Source: Bacillota bacterium
GTDB taxonomy: Bacteria; Bacillota_A; Clostridia; Lachnospirales; Lachnospiraceae
Direction: 5' to 3'
DNA: 64,000 nt
NCBI GenBank assembly: GCA_023443625.1
Contig: JAEZTQ010000017.1
Span: 1 to 64,000 of the forward strand
Shown here: positions 43,304-53,000 of the stretch, in pieces
How positions within the stretch are numbered: the stretch's first letter is position 1
Layout of the letters: each line of letters opens with the position of its first letter
The notes under the pieces: model-generated
What the model saw: only the letters and a program-made list of their open reading frames with translations
The model's database searches: none
What the model was told of the DNA's origin: nothing
Made by a program: the position numbers and the translations under genes

Positions 43304-45553
43304 TTAAAAAAATTGATTGATAATGTTTATCTGACATTTTTCCAATGCCTTTGGAATGGTTAATTCTCCACTACGAATTTGATGAAAAGCCATTCGAAGA
43401 TTAGCTTCAAAGTCAGCAGGAACGATTAATTTGTTTTTTCCATGCAGAGGATATACTCGATTGCGACAATGGGATAATCCCTCTTCAGTCAGTTCCAGCC
43501 AGGGATAAAGGGATAACAGCTCATGATGAGTATGAGGATAAATGAGGGTAGATTGTCCGCAAAGAATCGTCTGATAATAACTGTTTTGTCTTTGGCACAA
43601 CCACTGAAATAATTGTTTTACAGCATCAGGTTCCTTTATCTTTTTGGAGACACAGAAATGCCATCCTACATTGGCAGGAGCATTTCCTGGCAACATGCTA
43701 TATCCGATTTTTGATAAAAATTCTGGATGGAGGCTATTTTGAATTTCGGAGGCATATTCCGTGAATGAAATTGCCATGGCAATTTCACCTGCCCCAATCT
43801 GAGCAAAGGTGGTTTCTTTGGAATTCACTAAGGGCGGTGTATAATTCACAGTTTCTAACATGTTTTTAAAGGCATTAATATTTTGAGGGTTACATAATTC
43901 CAGCTGATTACGATTATTAATAAATCCCCCGTCAAAGCTCCATATACGGATTAACAGCTCTAGCATAAAATCTTCCGGTAGATTGGATGAAATGGAAGTA
44001 CCATACTTTGTTGGTGAATCTGGATTATATTTTTGGGTAAAGAAACGGGCAATATGATTGAATTCTGTCCATGTTTTCGGAGGCCGAAGAGAGATTTGGT
44101 GTTCCTCCTTGTATTGACGCTGTAACCAAGGATCTTCAAATAAGTCCTTTCGGTAAAAAAGGAATTGTGTTCCGCCGATAACAGGAAATCCGTAATATTT
44201 ATTCTTGATTTTCGCATTGTCTAAATTTTTCGGAAAAATGGTGGTGACGATTTCAGGGATAGTACTCAACATCTGGGTAATATCCATAAACACATCCTTA
44301 TTGGTAAAATAAGGCATCCAGGAGACATCTGACAAATACAGGTCATATTTTGGTTCATCTAAATTTGCGTCTTCTTCAATTAACAAAAAGAGTTCGCGAA
44401 GGGAGAAAAAGTCAATTTCTAGCTTGATGTTATTAGTGGCAAGTAATTGATTGCTTACGGCGAAAATAGCCCGAATGGTAGGCAAGTCCGTACTAGCAAT
44501 ATGTATTGTATTTGGGCTTTTAACATGGGTTACGGGTATGAACTTTGGCTCAGGAATTGATAGAGGAGTACCCAGTACATTGTCTTTATACAGTTTAAAT
44601 TTTCTGTCGTAAAGCTGAGGAGATTCATTTTCCTCCATAAGGATACGAAAACTATCTTCTCCCAGTGTATAAGCAGTTGCTGCCGTATGAAGTACATCCT
44701 GATGATATCCAGATGCATTCCAACGCTCTTCAGAAAGAGTAATCAGGCAGACGTTGTCCTTTGGTTTAATGCTGTGAACATTACAAGCCTCTATAACCCC
44801 ATCCATAATTGTCTGAGAGGAGGTTATGATTGCCTGAGGCAGCCTAGTGGATAAAAAGGGCAAGGTTACTTTAAAGGCGCCTTCTTTTGACATATCAGTA
44901 GAAAGTACATTATCACTATAATAGGATACACCAGCGTAATCATGGGCTTCAAGATAGCCATTGACACATTCACTTTCGGAAAAAAAATCTTCCGGTCCAG
45001 TGACCAGGGCAATATCTGTATAGCCCTTCTGAAGCAGGCTTTTTGTTAAATAATAAATGGTATTGTAATTATCAAAGCCCAAAAAGTTCGCAGAGATTTT
45101 TTGTGGGAGCCGCATAATAAATACATTGCTGATGTTATATTTATATAAGGTGTTTTTGAAAAAGGTAGAGTTATTTGCCTGGCAGGTCATCAAGATAATT
45201 CCAGAATAGTTTTTGCTAATGAATTTATTGATAATATCCTGCTCGTTCCGTGGGTTGTTATAGCTGCAAGAAATATTGACGGTATAATTCTTTTTTTCGG
45301 CCTGGGCTATAATGCCTTTCAAAATTTCCGTAATTGTGGAATCATCAAGGTTTGGTAATATGACACCGATTTCGTCGGATGATCTATTCTTTAGACTACG
45401 GGCTGCAAAATTTGGGATATAGTTCAACGCAGCGATGGCCTCATTCACTTTCAATCGTGTCTCAGGCTTGATGTTATTTTTCCCATTAATACAATAAGAA
45501 ACGGTAGCAATGGATACGCCTGCTTTTTTGGCAACATCCTGTAGTGTAACCAT
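43304..45553 (-). CDS. LacI-type regulator fused to a solute-binding-protein domain
   Basis: The 749-residue protein has a LacI helix-turn-helix at 1-50 (TLQDVAKKAGVSIATVSYCI), a periplasmic-binding-like sensor (about 60-335), and an extra C-terminal half (about 345-749) that follows family 1 extracellular solute-binding proteins, seen in the FPVIGGTQFLFYRKDLF and GEIAMAISFTEYA segments. It has no signal peptide, so both ligand domains act in the cytoplasm. Normal LacI proteins have about 340 residues. Its position, convergent with the importer and divergent from the URO-D gene, with matching operators at both promoters, suggests that it controls both. Confidence 0.85.
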   Translation of the reverse strand: MVTLQDVAKKAGVSIATVSYCINGKNNIKPETRLKVNEAIAALNYIPNFAARSLKNRSSDEIGVILPNLDDSTITEILKGIIAQAEKKNYTVNISCSYNNPRNEQDIINKFISKNYSGIILMTCQANNSTFFKNTLYKYNISNVFIMRLPQKISANFLGFDNYNTIYYLTKSLLQKGYTDIALVTGPEDFFSESECVNGYLEAHDYAGVSYYSDNVLSTDMSKEGAFKVTLPFLSTRLPQAIITSSQTIMDGVIEACNVHSIKPKDNVCLITLSEERWNASGYHQDVLHTAATAYTLGEDSFRILMEENESPQLYDRKFKLYKDNVLGTPLSIPEPKFIPVTHVKSPNTIHIASTDLPTIRAIFAVSNQLLATNNIKLEIDFFSLRELFLLIEEDANLDEPKYDLYLSDVSWMPYFTNKDVFMDITQMLSTIPEIVTTIFPKNLDNAKIKNKYYGFPVIGGTQFLFYRKDLFEDPWLQRQYKEEHQISLRPPKTWTEFNHIARFFTQKYNPDSPTKYGTSISSNLPEDFMLELLIRIWSFDGGFINNRNQLELCNPQNINAFKNMLETVNYTPPLVNSKETTFAQIGAGEIAMAISFTEYASEIQNSLHPEFLSKIGYSMLPGNAPANVGWHFCVSKKIKEPDAVKQLFQWLCQRQNSYYQTILCGQSTLIYPHTHHELLSLYPWLELTEEGLSHCRNRVYPLHGKNKLIVPADFEANLRMAFHQIRSGELTIPKALEKCQINIINQFF

Positions 45554-45613
45554 GGTAAATCCCCCTTTCTATTCATAAGATTGTCACATTGCTAGAGAAA
45601 AGTCAATCTAAAA

Positions 45614-45695
45614 TGAAACGATTAAATAGATAAAGTTTTTATGAGATTTACCAGAGTATCATAACATGTTGATTAGGATAATTCTGGTCTATAAT
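45614..45695 (+). promoter_or_regulatory. Putative LacI-type operator and promoter of the URO-D gene
   Basis: TGAAACGATTAA (45614-45625) matches the palindrome at 38259 in 10 of 12 positions. TATAAT is at 45690-45695 with TGTTGA 17 bp upstream. Confidence 0.5.
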
Positions 45696-45744
45696 AAATA
45701 TTTTCATATATGTAGTGATTGTTATAAACGAAAGGAGATAGAGT

Positions 45745-46782
45745 ATGAATAGTAGAGAACGTTTTTTAGCTACAGTAAACCGTGAAAAGGTAGATCGCCC
45801 AACCGCTTGGTTAGGTATGCCGGATATTAAGGCGCAGCCAGCCTTATTTGATTATTATGGAGTAAAGGATCTTCATGAATTAAAGCTTGCCATTGGAGAT
45901 GATTTCTATGCCATTGATATTCCTTATCAATCCCCCACAGCAAATGCCATCTATGCAGCTTTTGATTGGTACATGGATGGTAATGTAGATAGTGAGGAGC
46001 GCACGCTTACAGCGGATGGATGCTTTAAAGAGGCAGAAGAAATCGAAGACATAGATTTTTTTGAATGGCCGGATCCGGCAAAATACATAGACGTAGAAGA
46101 ATGTAAGAGAAGAGTTGATATGGCACCAAAGGATAAGGTTCGTATGGCTATGTGCTGGTCTGCTCATTTTCAGGATACCTGTGCATCCTTTGGAATGGAA
46201 ACGGCATTGATGAATATGTTAGCAAATCCCGAAATCTATGAAGCAGTAGATAATAAAGTAGTGGACTTTTACTTAAAAGCCAATGAAATTTTTTATGAGG
46301 CGACCAAAGGAAAACTGGATGCTGTATTAATCGGTAATGATGTGGGTAGCCAGAGAGGTCTAATACTTTCACCTGAGTGCGTACGTAATTTTGTAATCCC
46401 GGGCTGTAAGAAGTTAGTGGACCAGGCCCATTCCTATGGTCTGAAGGTAATATATCATTCCTGCGGCTCCATAGTAGAGGTTATTCCGGATCTGATTGAA
46501 GCTGGTGTGGATATAATTCATCCTATACAAGCTTTGGCAGCAGGAATGGATCCACAGAATTTAAAAGAAAAATTCCATGATAAAGTTTCCTTCTGTGGTG
46601 GAGTAGATACTCAGGATTTATTGGTACACGGTACACCGGATATGGTAAAGGCAAAGGTTAAGGAATTACGTACTATATTTCCTACAGGACTTATCATATC
46701 TCCCAGTCATGAAGCAATTATGAAGGATGTACCTCCGGCTAATATCCATGCTTTATTTGAAGAAGCACAGAAAATATACTAA
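45745..46782 (+). CDS. Uroporphyrinogen decarboxylase-family protein
   Basis: The 345-residue protein has the URO-D/MtaA-type barrel: a Zn-binding His-Cys pair in YHSCGSIVEVI, the later FCGGVDTQ, and ISPSHEAI near the end. True URO-D is not expected here; relatives include cobalamin-dependent methyltransferases and many proteins of unknown role in sugar operons. It is co-transcribed with the mutarotase homologue 24 bp downstream. Confidence 0.8.
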   Translation: MNSRERFLATVNREKVDRPTAWLGMPDIKAQPALFDYYGVKDLHELKLAIGDDFYAIDIPYQSPTANAIYAAFDWYMDGNVDSEERTLTADGCFKEAEEIEDIDFFEWPDPAKYIDVEECKRRVDMAPKDKVRMAMCWSAHFQDTCASFGMETALMNMLANPEIYEAVDNKVVDFYLKANEIFYEATKGKLDAVLIGNDVGSQRGLILSPECVRNFVIPGCKKLVDQAHSYGLKVIYHSCGSIVEVIPDLIEAGVDIIHPIQALAAGMDPQNLKEKFHDKVSFCGGVDTQDLLVHGTPDMVKAKVKELRTIFPTGLIISPSHEAIMKDVPPANIHALFEEAQKIY

Positions 46783-46805
46783 AGAGTATAGGATAGGAGA
46801 AGAAG

Positions 46806-47129
46806 ATGGCAGTTTTAAGATTTGGAGAAAAGATAAAAGTAAAGGATCTAAAGGCCTATAAAGAATGGCATGCTAACCCCATGCCAGGGGTTAATGAGAT
46901 GATAAAAGAATGCCATTTAAGAAACTATTCCATCTTTAGTAGAGGCGAGGATCTTTTTGCCTATTATGAATATGATGGAGAGGATTTTGAGGCAGATATG
47001 GCTAAAATGGCAGCGGACCCCAATACACAAGCTTGGTGGGATGTGGTAAAGCCCTTGATGCAGCCTTTAGATGATCGTTTAGAAGGCGAATTCTGGTCTG
47101 GCATGGAAGAGATTTATCATCTGGATTAG
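46806..47129 (+). CDS. rhaM: L-rhamnose mutarotase family protein
   Basis: The 107-residue protein matches RhaM in length and layout: an N-terminal LRFGEKIKVKDLKAYKEWH segment (shown in part), NYSIFSRGEDLFAYYEYDG, and the tryptophan-rich TQAWWDVVKPLMQPL. It should interconvert sugar anomers in the cytoplasm. It supports a deoxy-hexose as the importer substrate, but rhamnose isomerase, kinase and aldolase genes are not in the window. Confidence 0.8.
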   Translation: MAVLRFGEKIKVKDLKAYKEWHANPMPGVNEMIKECHLRNYSIFSRGEDLFAYYEYDGEDFEADMAKMAADPNTQAWWDVVKPLMQPLDDRLEGEFWSGMEEIYHLD

Positions 47130-47176
47130 GTCTTGTTACTTATTGAAGTAAAACAGTTGACATATTTGATTTGAAA

Positions 47177-47219
47177 TAGCCATCGGTGTTGTGGGGAACA
47201 TACCGATGGCTAATTTCAT
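47177..47219 (+). terminator. Hairpin terminator after the mutarotase gene
   Basis: TAGCCATCGGT (47177-47187) pairs perfectly with ACCGATGGCTA (47202-47212), followed by a short T stretch. The gap to 47521 holds an extended -10 element, TGCTACAAT at 47352-47360, and no gene. Confidence 0.55.
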
Positions 47220-47521
47220 ATTACTTTCATAGTAGCTTCGTCTCTCTTAAATTAAAGTTATTAAATCCTTTGCCATAAGTGTTTATCCCCATGTCTTCTC
47301 CACGGGTTGTATTTAATGTTTTACTTTTAAGCTGTTATTTATGCTATTCTATGCTACAATATGAAAGGTAAATATTTGGTAAAATGAGCATTGTATTGGA
47401 GTATAGTATCTGATAGACCTGAAAGTATTCTATCCAAATATTTTAAAGAAAATTTAGAGAAATACCTGTTACATTATTCTCAAAAGGCAATGGTTCATGC
47501 ATTGCAAATGAAAGGATACCT

Positions 47522-48205
47522 ATGAGATTATTGCTAATCGAGGATGATAAAGAGTTATGTGAAGCAATCGCTGTTCATTTAAAGCAAGAAGGCTATGAAT
47601 TAGATATCTGTAATGATGGCAATGATGTCTTTTATTATCTATCTAACTATAACCATGATGTAATTATGCTTGACCGTATGCTGCCGGGTGTGGATGGACT
47701 TACAATTCTTGATAAGCTGCGTAGGAAAGGAATAACCATACCGGTTATCATGATTACGGCTATGAATGGAATTAATGATAGAATAGACGGATTGGATACA
47801 GGAGCGGATGATTACCTGGTTAAGCCCTTTGTCGTAGAGGAATTACAGGCAAGAATCAGGGCTTTGCTTCGCAGACCAAGGAAGATGGGAAATTTTGATG
47901 TGCTGCAATACGGAGATATAACCTTGGACATTAACACCTATGCACTACAGTGTAAGGACGAAAAGGTTTCCTTGTCAAAAAGAGAAGGAGCCTTATTGGA
48001 GTTTTTTCTCTTAAACAAAGGACAGATTTTAGCCAGAGACCAGATACTTAGCCGGGTTTGGGGGATGGACTGCTTTGTAGAGGATGGCAATATTGATAAC
48101 TACATATTCCTGCTGAGGCGAAGATTAAAAGCAATCAATACCGGTGTTCGGATTAAGACGGTACATGGTATCGGATATCAATTGGAGTATAAGAAGAATG
48201 ATTAA
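47522..48205 (+). CDS. OmpR-family response regulator
   Basis: The 227-residue protein has a receiver domain with phospho-acceptor Asp51 (IMLDRMLPG) and Lys101 (LVKPF), then a winged-helix DNA-binding domain ending RIKTVHGIGYQLEYK. It pairs with the histidine kinase whose gene overlaps it by eight bases and probably controls the transport locus that follows. Confidence 0.92.
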   Translation: MRLLLIEDDKELCEAIAVHLKQEGYELDICNDGNDVFYYLSNYNHDVIMLDRMLPGVDGLTILDKLRRKGITIPVIMITAMNGINDRIDGLDTGADDYLVKPFVVEELQARIRALLRRPRKMGNFDVLQYGDITLDINTYALQCKDEKVSLSKREGALLEFFLLNKGQILARDQILSRVWGMDCFVEDGNIDNYIFLLRRRLKAINTGVRIKTVHGIGYQLEYKKND

Positions 48206-49499
48206 TAAATTAAGAAAAAGACTCATTATTTTATATACCTGCTCTACCGGGATCATTCTAACGGCAGTACTGGTGTTAGCACTGGCGGTTACAAATCAGC
48301 AGATTAATAGAAATAAAAAGGAAGCTTTCCAGAATAATTTTATAACCATCACCCAATATGTACTTATGAATAATGAAGTCAGCCATTTATGGCTGGCTGA
48401 GATGGAGACTAAGAATCAACTTATTATCCATATTGAAGATTGCGGGCAGGCCTTATGGTATAAGGGCTCTTGGCAGACAGTGACGGAACGGGATGTATTA
48501 ATCAGGAAAATGAAAGAATTAGCACTAACAGGTAATATCAATACGGATATCCGTCCCATTACTGTCAATAAGCTTCAAAGTGAAATACTTGAGTTATCAG
48601 GGGATAATAAGGACAAATATTTTGGACAAGTCTTTATGGTGACGACGAAGACAGGCTATCGCAGTGTCATATTACTTCAGTATATTTCAAATAGCTTTGC
48701 AGAAACCATAGGTCAAAGAATATTTATCATATTATTATATCTGGTTGGATTAATATCTTTATTCTTTGTCAGTCGATGGATTGTTGGAAAATCTTTAAAA
48801 CCTGTTGAGGAAGGCAGAAGACGCCAGACAGAATTCATTGCCTCTGCATCCCATGAGCTTAAGTCTCCCTTAGCTGTAATAAGGGCCAATGCCTCTGCTT
48901 TAATTATAGAACCTGAGAGAGCAGAGCATTTTACAAAGGGTATTGATAAAGAATGTATGCGTTTATCAGCATTGATTGAGGATTTACTATTACTAGCCTC
49001 AGCAGATGCAAAACACTGGCATATGAAAACAGAATTAGTTGATATGGATATGGTATTGATTGAAACCTACGATGTTTTTCAACCCTTTTGTAAAAAGCAT
49101 CAGAAAGATTTGATATTAGATCTGCAGGAAGAGCTATTACCCAAGATCGAAGGAGATTCCTTGCGTCTTAAGCAGATATTATCAATACTCCTTGACAATG
49201 CGGTATCCTATTCCAAAGAAAATGATACTATTTTCCTTCGGGCATATTTGAAGAAAAATCAACTGTTCCTAGAGATTGAGGATCATGGTATTGGGATTAA
49301 TGATACAATGAAAGAGGAAGTCTTTGAAAGATTTTATAAGGGAGATAAATCAAGGGAGGATAAGAACCATTTCGGGTTGGGACTTAGTATCGCCAAGGAG
49401 CTGACAGAGCTTCATGGAGGAAGAATTAGGATTAAGGATACCGAGGGTACAGGTGTAACCTTCATTGTTAGCCTTCCAATTCATAAAGGGAATAATTAA
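48198..49499 (+). CDS. Membrane sensor histidine kinase
   Basis: The 433-residue protein has two membrane spans (about 10-32 and 170-192) flanking an extracytoplasmic sensor region, a His box with His219 (SASHELKSPLAVI), an N box DNAVSYS and a G box GLGLSIAKEL. ATG 48198 overlaps the regulator stop. It should phosphorylate the preceding regulator. Confidence 0.9.
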   Translation: MINKLRKRLIILYTCSTGIILTAVLVLALAVTNQQINRNKKEAFQNNFITITQYVLMNNEVSHLWLAEMETKNQLIIHIEDCGQALWYKGSWQTVTERDVLIRKMKELALTGNINTDIRPITVNKLQSEILELSGDNKDKYFGQVFMVTTKTGYRSVILLQYISNSFAETIGQRIFIILLYLVGLISLFFVSRWIVGKSLKPVEEGRRRQTEFIASASHELKSPLAVIRANASALIIEPERAEHFTKGIDKECMRLSALIEDLLLLASADAKHWHMKTELVDMDMVLIETYDVFQPFCKKHQKDLILDLQEELLPKIEGDSLRLKQILSILLDNAVSYSKENDTIFLRAYLKKNQLFLEIEDHGIGINDTMKEEVFERFYKGDKSREDKNHFGLGLSIAKELTELHGGRIRIKDTEGTGVTFIVSLPIHKGNN

Positions 49500-49522
49500 A
49501 AGCCGGACAGTCAGAGTGAATT

Positions 49523-49566
49523 GACCCCTATATGTTAGACCTGAAAAATCTAACTTATAGGAGGTC
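49523..49566. mobile_element. Inverted-repeat remnant, possibly an IS3-type end
   Basis: GACCCCTATATGTTAGA (49523) faces TCTAACTTATAGGAGGTC (about 49549) around a short loop. The sequence recalls left ends of IS3-family elements, but no transposase follows. It may instead be a terminator. The rest of the gap to 49810 has TATAGT at 49737 as a possible -10 element and no gene. Confidence 0.35.
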
Positions 49567-49810
49567 ACATCAGAGTATATCTGCATTGTTTGGCTTTTAT
49601 ATTTTGTTTATGATGTAAAAAGCCATTATAGAAATATCATGAATATAATAAAAACCATCTTCATGGATTATTGCAGTTGTGGGATTTAATACTTTAAATT
49701 TTTTACATCTTAAAGATTTTTTAGAGAATTCCTTGCTATAGTATTTTTAAAGCTTAAGTGGCTCAGAAAGTATAAACCAAAATGACAATAAGAATTGGGA
49801 GGATTTTATA

Positions 49811-52099
49811 ATGAAGAGAGTAATGACAGCCCTTCTACTAATTTTACTGTTGGTCTTTACAGCTTTGCAGGGATGTAATACAAAGTCTGAGGGAAGTAAA
49901 AAGCAGGAAGATGAACATAAAGATAAAGGTGATATTGTTGAACAGACAAAGGGTGGCATAGATACAACTCCCACCATGGGGAGATTTATGGAGCAAAAGG
50001 TTGACTTCCCGGAATTTGAGAAAGATGAGAGTGTAATTAAAATATTGCAGAATTCAGATAATCAAATAGAGTTATATACCAAGGTAAAGGGAGCATATTT
50101 TTGCTACCTCTTGCAGGAAGATATGTCCTGGGAGAGAAGTCAACCCGGTTGGCTTAATGATGGTAAGCTAAGTAGTGGTGATATTGTATTTAACACAATG
50201 TGCCTTGGAGAGGATGGAAGCTATTACCTTAGCTATAGTGATTACAATGAGGAAGGAAAGTGCCACATTATTAAATCTGATGAAGGAGGTAAGGAATCAC
50301 TGGAGGTGGAGCTGCCCTATTTATCAGAAAAACAGCCCTTAGGAGATGTGAAGGCATACCCAACCATTTGTAGTCTGAAAGTCTTGGAAAACGGTAATTT
50401 AGCTCTCTTTGATTTACAGGTAAGCAATTCCTTATTCATTTTCTCACCTCAGGGGGAAAAATTAGATGAGTTATTAATCTCTGGGCAAGAATATACAGCA
50501 TCATTTATAGCATCAAAAAATGATATTATTACAGCAGCAGCGGATAATAAGGGGATTATTTTTTATGATACCGTTAATAAGGGGATTAGGAAAACCATTG
50601 AGTATGATGTAAAGCAAAGTGATCATGGCCTTGTTTATATGAGTTATGCGGTTAAAAAAGATGGAACGACAATCATGGGTAACTCTGATGGAATTCATCG
50701 TCTGATGAAGGATGGGACCTTATGGGAGACTACGGTGGACGGGGATTTGAATTCCATGAGTATGCCTACACTATACTTTGATGAATTATTTGTGATAGAG
50801 GGGGAAGAAGAGGAGTATTATGCATCTTATATGGTTTCTCAGGGCGGATATCAGCTGATGCATTATGTATTTGATAAAAATATCTCCTCAGTACCGGCAA
50901 CAGTGTTGACCGTATATTCTCTTCTTGAAAATAATAATATAAGACAGGCAATCTCCTTATTCCAGGCCAATAATACTGATGTAAAGGTGAATTATGTAGT
51001 AGCCATGGGAGAGGAAGGTGGTACAGTATCAGATTATATCCGTGCATTGAATACGGAGCTGCTAAATGGAAGCGGAGCGGATATTCTCCTACTGGATGGA
51101 CTACCGGTGGATTCTTACCTGGAAAAGGGTGTACTGGCTGATCTATCTGATATTATAGAGCCCATGGAGGCTTCCGGTGAGTTATTGAACAATATTTCCG
51201 GCAGTTTTCGTAGAGACGGGAAGATATTTTATATGCCAATGAGAATTGGATTACCTATTAGTGTGGGAGATAGTGAAGCTATGACAGCCATTAAGAGTCT
51301 TAATGGCATAGTAGGCTATATTAATCAGAATAAGGGAAAACCCTTTACCTTGTCTATAACCTACCAGGAGCTTTTACAAGATAGCCTAGCCCTGTATTCG
51401 GGAGATTTATATAATAACAATGAAATGTCCGGGGATCAATTAAAAGCCTTTCTTAACAACGTGAAGACAATTGCAGATAATATTAATGCAACAGAATATT
51501 CTGAGGACAAGGTGGCAGAGATTAAAGAGGTACAAGGCTTCATAAAGAACAGCTCCTTATTCCAGGCTAACATAATGAGAACATTAAATAATAAGGTTTC
51601 TCTTGTGACAAATCAAATCAATAGTATTTATAGTATCCTTGTACCCATAGCAATCGCCAAAGAGATTAATGCCGATTATACTGCCATTAATCAGATGTTT
51701 TTGCCCAATGGTCTAGTTGGTTTAAAAAGTGCAAGTAAGGAGAAGGACATGGCGAAGGAGTTTATTCGTTTCCTCTTCTCCAAGGAAGTCCAGGATGCAA
51801 ATCTTAATGATGGTTTTCCAGTTAATATGAAATCCCTGGAACAATGGATTGCACATGAGGATGAATCTTACTTTGCATTTGGTGATGAGAATGGGATAAT
51901 ATCTGCCACCTGGCCTCATAAGGAGGAGAGACAGAGAATCCAAAAGATAATTCAGGAGGTAAATAACCCAATTTTAATTCATCAGGTGATATATAATATT
52001 ATTCTTGAGGAAGCAATACCCTTCTTAAGGGGAGATATAGATGCAGATCAGGCTGCAGCTGCGGCACTTTCTAAGATAAATACTTATCTGGCAGAGTAG
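49811..52099 (+). CDS. Large lipoprotein with C-terminal solute-binding domain
   Basis: The 762-residue protein has a lipoprotein signal (lipobox LQGC near residue 22), a beta-rich N-terminal region to about residue 370 with repeated short strands suggesting a propeller, and a C-terminal family 1 solute-binding region (VNYVVAMGEEGG, GADILLLDGLPVDSYLEKG, FIRFLFSKEVQDA). Plain sugar-binding lipoproteins have about 450 residues. It is followed at four bases by two sugar-type permeases. The N-terminal domain may add a ligand or partner contact. Confidence 0.78.
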   Translation: MKRVMTALLLILLLVFTALQGCNTKSEGSKKQEDEHKDKGDIVEQTKGGIDTTPTMGRFMEQKVDFPEFEKDESVIKILQNSDNQIELYTKVKGAYFCYLLQEDMSWERSQPGWLNDGKLSSGDIVFNTMCLGEDGSYYLSYSDYNEEGKCHIIKSDEGGKESLEVELPYLSEKQPLGDVKAYPTICSLKVLENGNLALFDLQVSNSLFIFSPQGEKLDELLISGQEYTASFIASKNDIITAAADNKGIIFYDTVNKGIRKTIEYDVKQSDHGLVYMSYAVKKDGTTIMGNSDGIHRLMKDGTLWETTVDGDLNSMSMPTLYFDELFVIEGEEEEYYASYMVSQGGYQLMHYVFDKNISSVPATVLTVYSLLENNNIRQAISLFQANNTDVKVNYVVAMGEEGGTVSDYIRALNTELLNGSGADILLLDGLPVDSYLEKGVLADLSDIIEPMEASGELLNNISGSFRRDGKIFYMPMRIGLPISVGDSEAMTAIKSLNGIVGYINQNKGKPFTLSITYQELLQDSLALYSGDLYNNNEMSGDQLKAFLNNVKTIADNINATEYSEDKVAEIKEVQGFIKNSSLFQANIMRTLNNKVSLVTNQINSIYSILVPIAIAKEINADYTAINQMFLPNGLVGLKSASKEKDMAKEFIRFLFSKEVQDANLNDGFPVNMKSLEQWIAHEDESYFAFGDENGIISATWPHKEERQRIQKIIQEVNNPILIHQVIYNIILEEAIPFLRGDIDADQAAAAALSKINTYLAE

Positions 52100-52103
52100 A
52101 ACT

Positions 52104-52997
52104 ATGAAAAAGAAATTATATGTTTTAAAACCCGGTGGTAAAACCAGCACAAAGTTAGTAAGAAAGGAAGCAAGAAAGGCCTGGCTTTTCTTGCTCCCCA
52201 GCCTGCTGGGGATAATTCTCTTTGTGTTGTTGCCTTTTGCTGATGTAATCAGACGCTCCTTCTGTGAAGCCATGAGTAGCAAGTTTGTTGGACTTGATAA
52301 TTTTCAGACAGTACTTGGGAACAGTGCTTTTACACTGGCAGTAAAAAATACAATTAAATTTATTGGAATCTGTATTCCCTTGCTTCTGCTCCTATCACTC
52401 ATCCTAGCTATGCTCTTATACCATCAGAGAAAACAAGAAAAGTTTTTTAAAACTTCTTTTTTACTACCGATGGCAATTCCAGTGGGCTCTATTGTTATTC
52501 TATGGAAGTTACTCTTTCATAAGGCTGGACTAATCAATCTGCTGTTAGAATATTTTGGTGTAGAAAAGATAGATTTTATAAATTCAGATAAAGCTTTTTA
52601 TATATTGATCCTTAGCTACTTGTGGAAGAACATGGGATACGATATGATTCTATGGCTCTCTGGACTCAATGGGATATCCCTATCCCTTTATGAAGCTGCC
52701 AGTGTAGATGGTGCCGGTACATGGAACAAATTTCGCTATATCACATTACCCAAGCTGATTCCGTCCATATTCATGATCGGTATTCTATCCTTTATCAATT
52801 CCTTTAAAGTATTTCGTGAAGCATATCTCATAGCAGGAGATTATCCTCATGAGAGCATCTATATGCTACAGCATGTACTCAGTAATTGGTTTGTAGCGCT
52901 GGATATACAGAAGATGTGTGCGGCAGCGGTTATTCTGGTAATTGTATTTTTAGTATTAATTTTATTCTTTATGAAGCTTGATATAGAAGAGGAGTAG
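52104..52997 (+). CDS. ABC sugar-type permease (MalF/UgpA type)
   Basis: The 297-residue membrane protein has six spans and the EAA loop SLYEAASVDGAGTWNKFRYI. It pairs with the next permease and the preceding lipoprotein. Confidence 0.87.
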   Translation: MKKKLYVLKPGGKTSTKLVRKEARKAWLFLLPSLLGIILFVLLPFADVIRRSFCEAMSSKFVGLDNFQTVLGNSAFTLAVKNTIKFIGICIPLLLLLSLILAMLLYHQRKQEKFFKTSFLLPMAIPVGSIVILWKLLFHKAGLINLLLEYFGVEKIDFINSDKAFYILILSYLWKNMGYDMILWLSGLNGISLSLYEAASVDGAGTWNKFRYITLPKLIPSIFMIGILSFINSFKVFREAYLIAGDYPHESIYMLQHVLSNWFVALDIQKMCAAAVILVIVFLVLILFFMKLDIEEE

Positions 52998-53000
52998 ACA

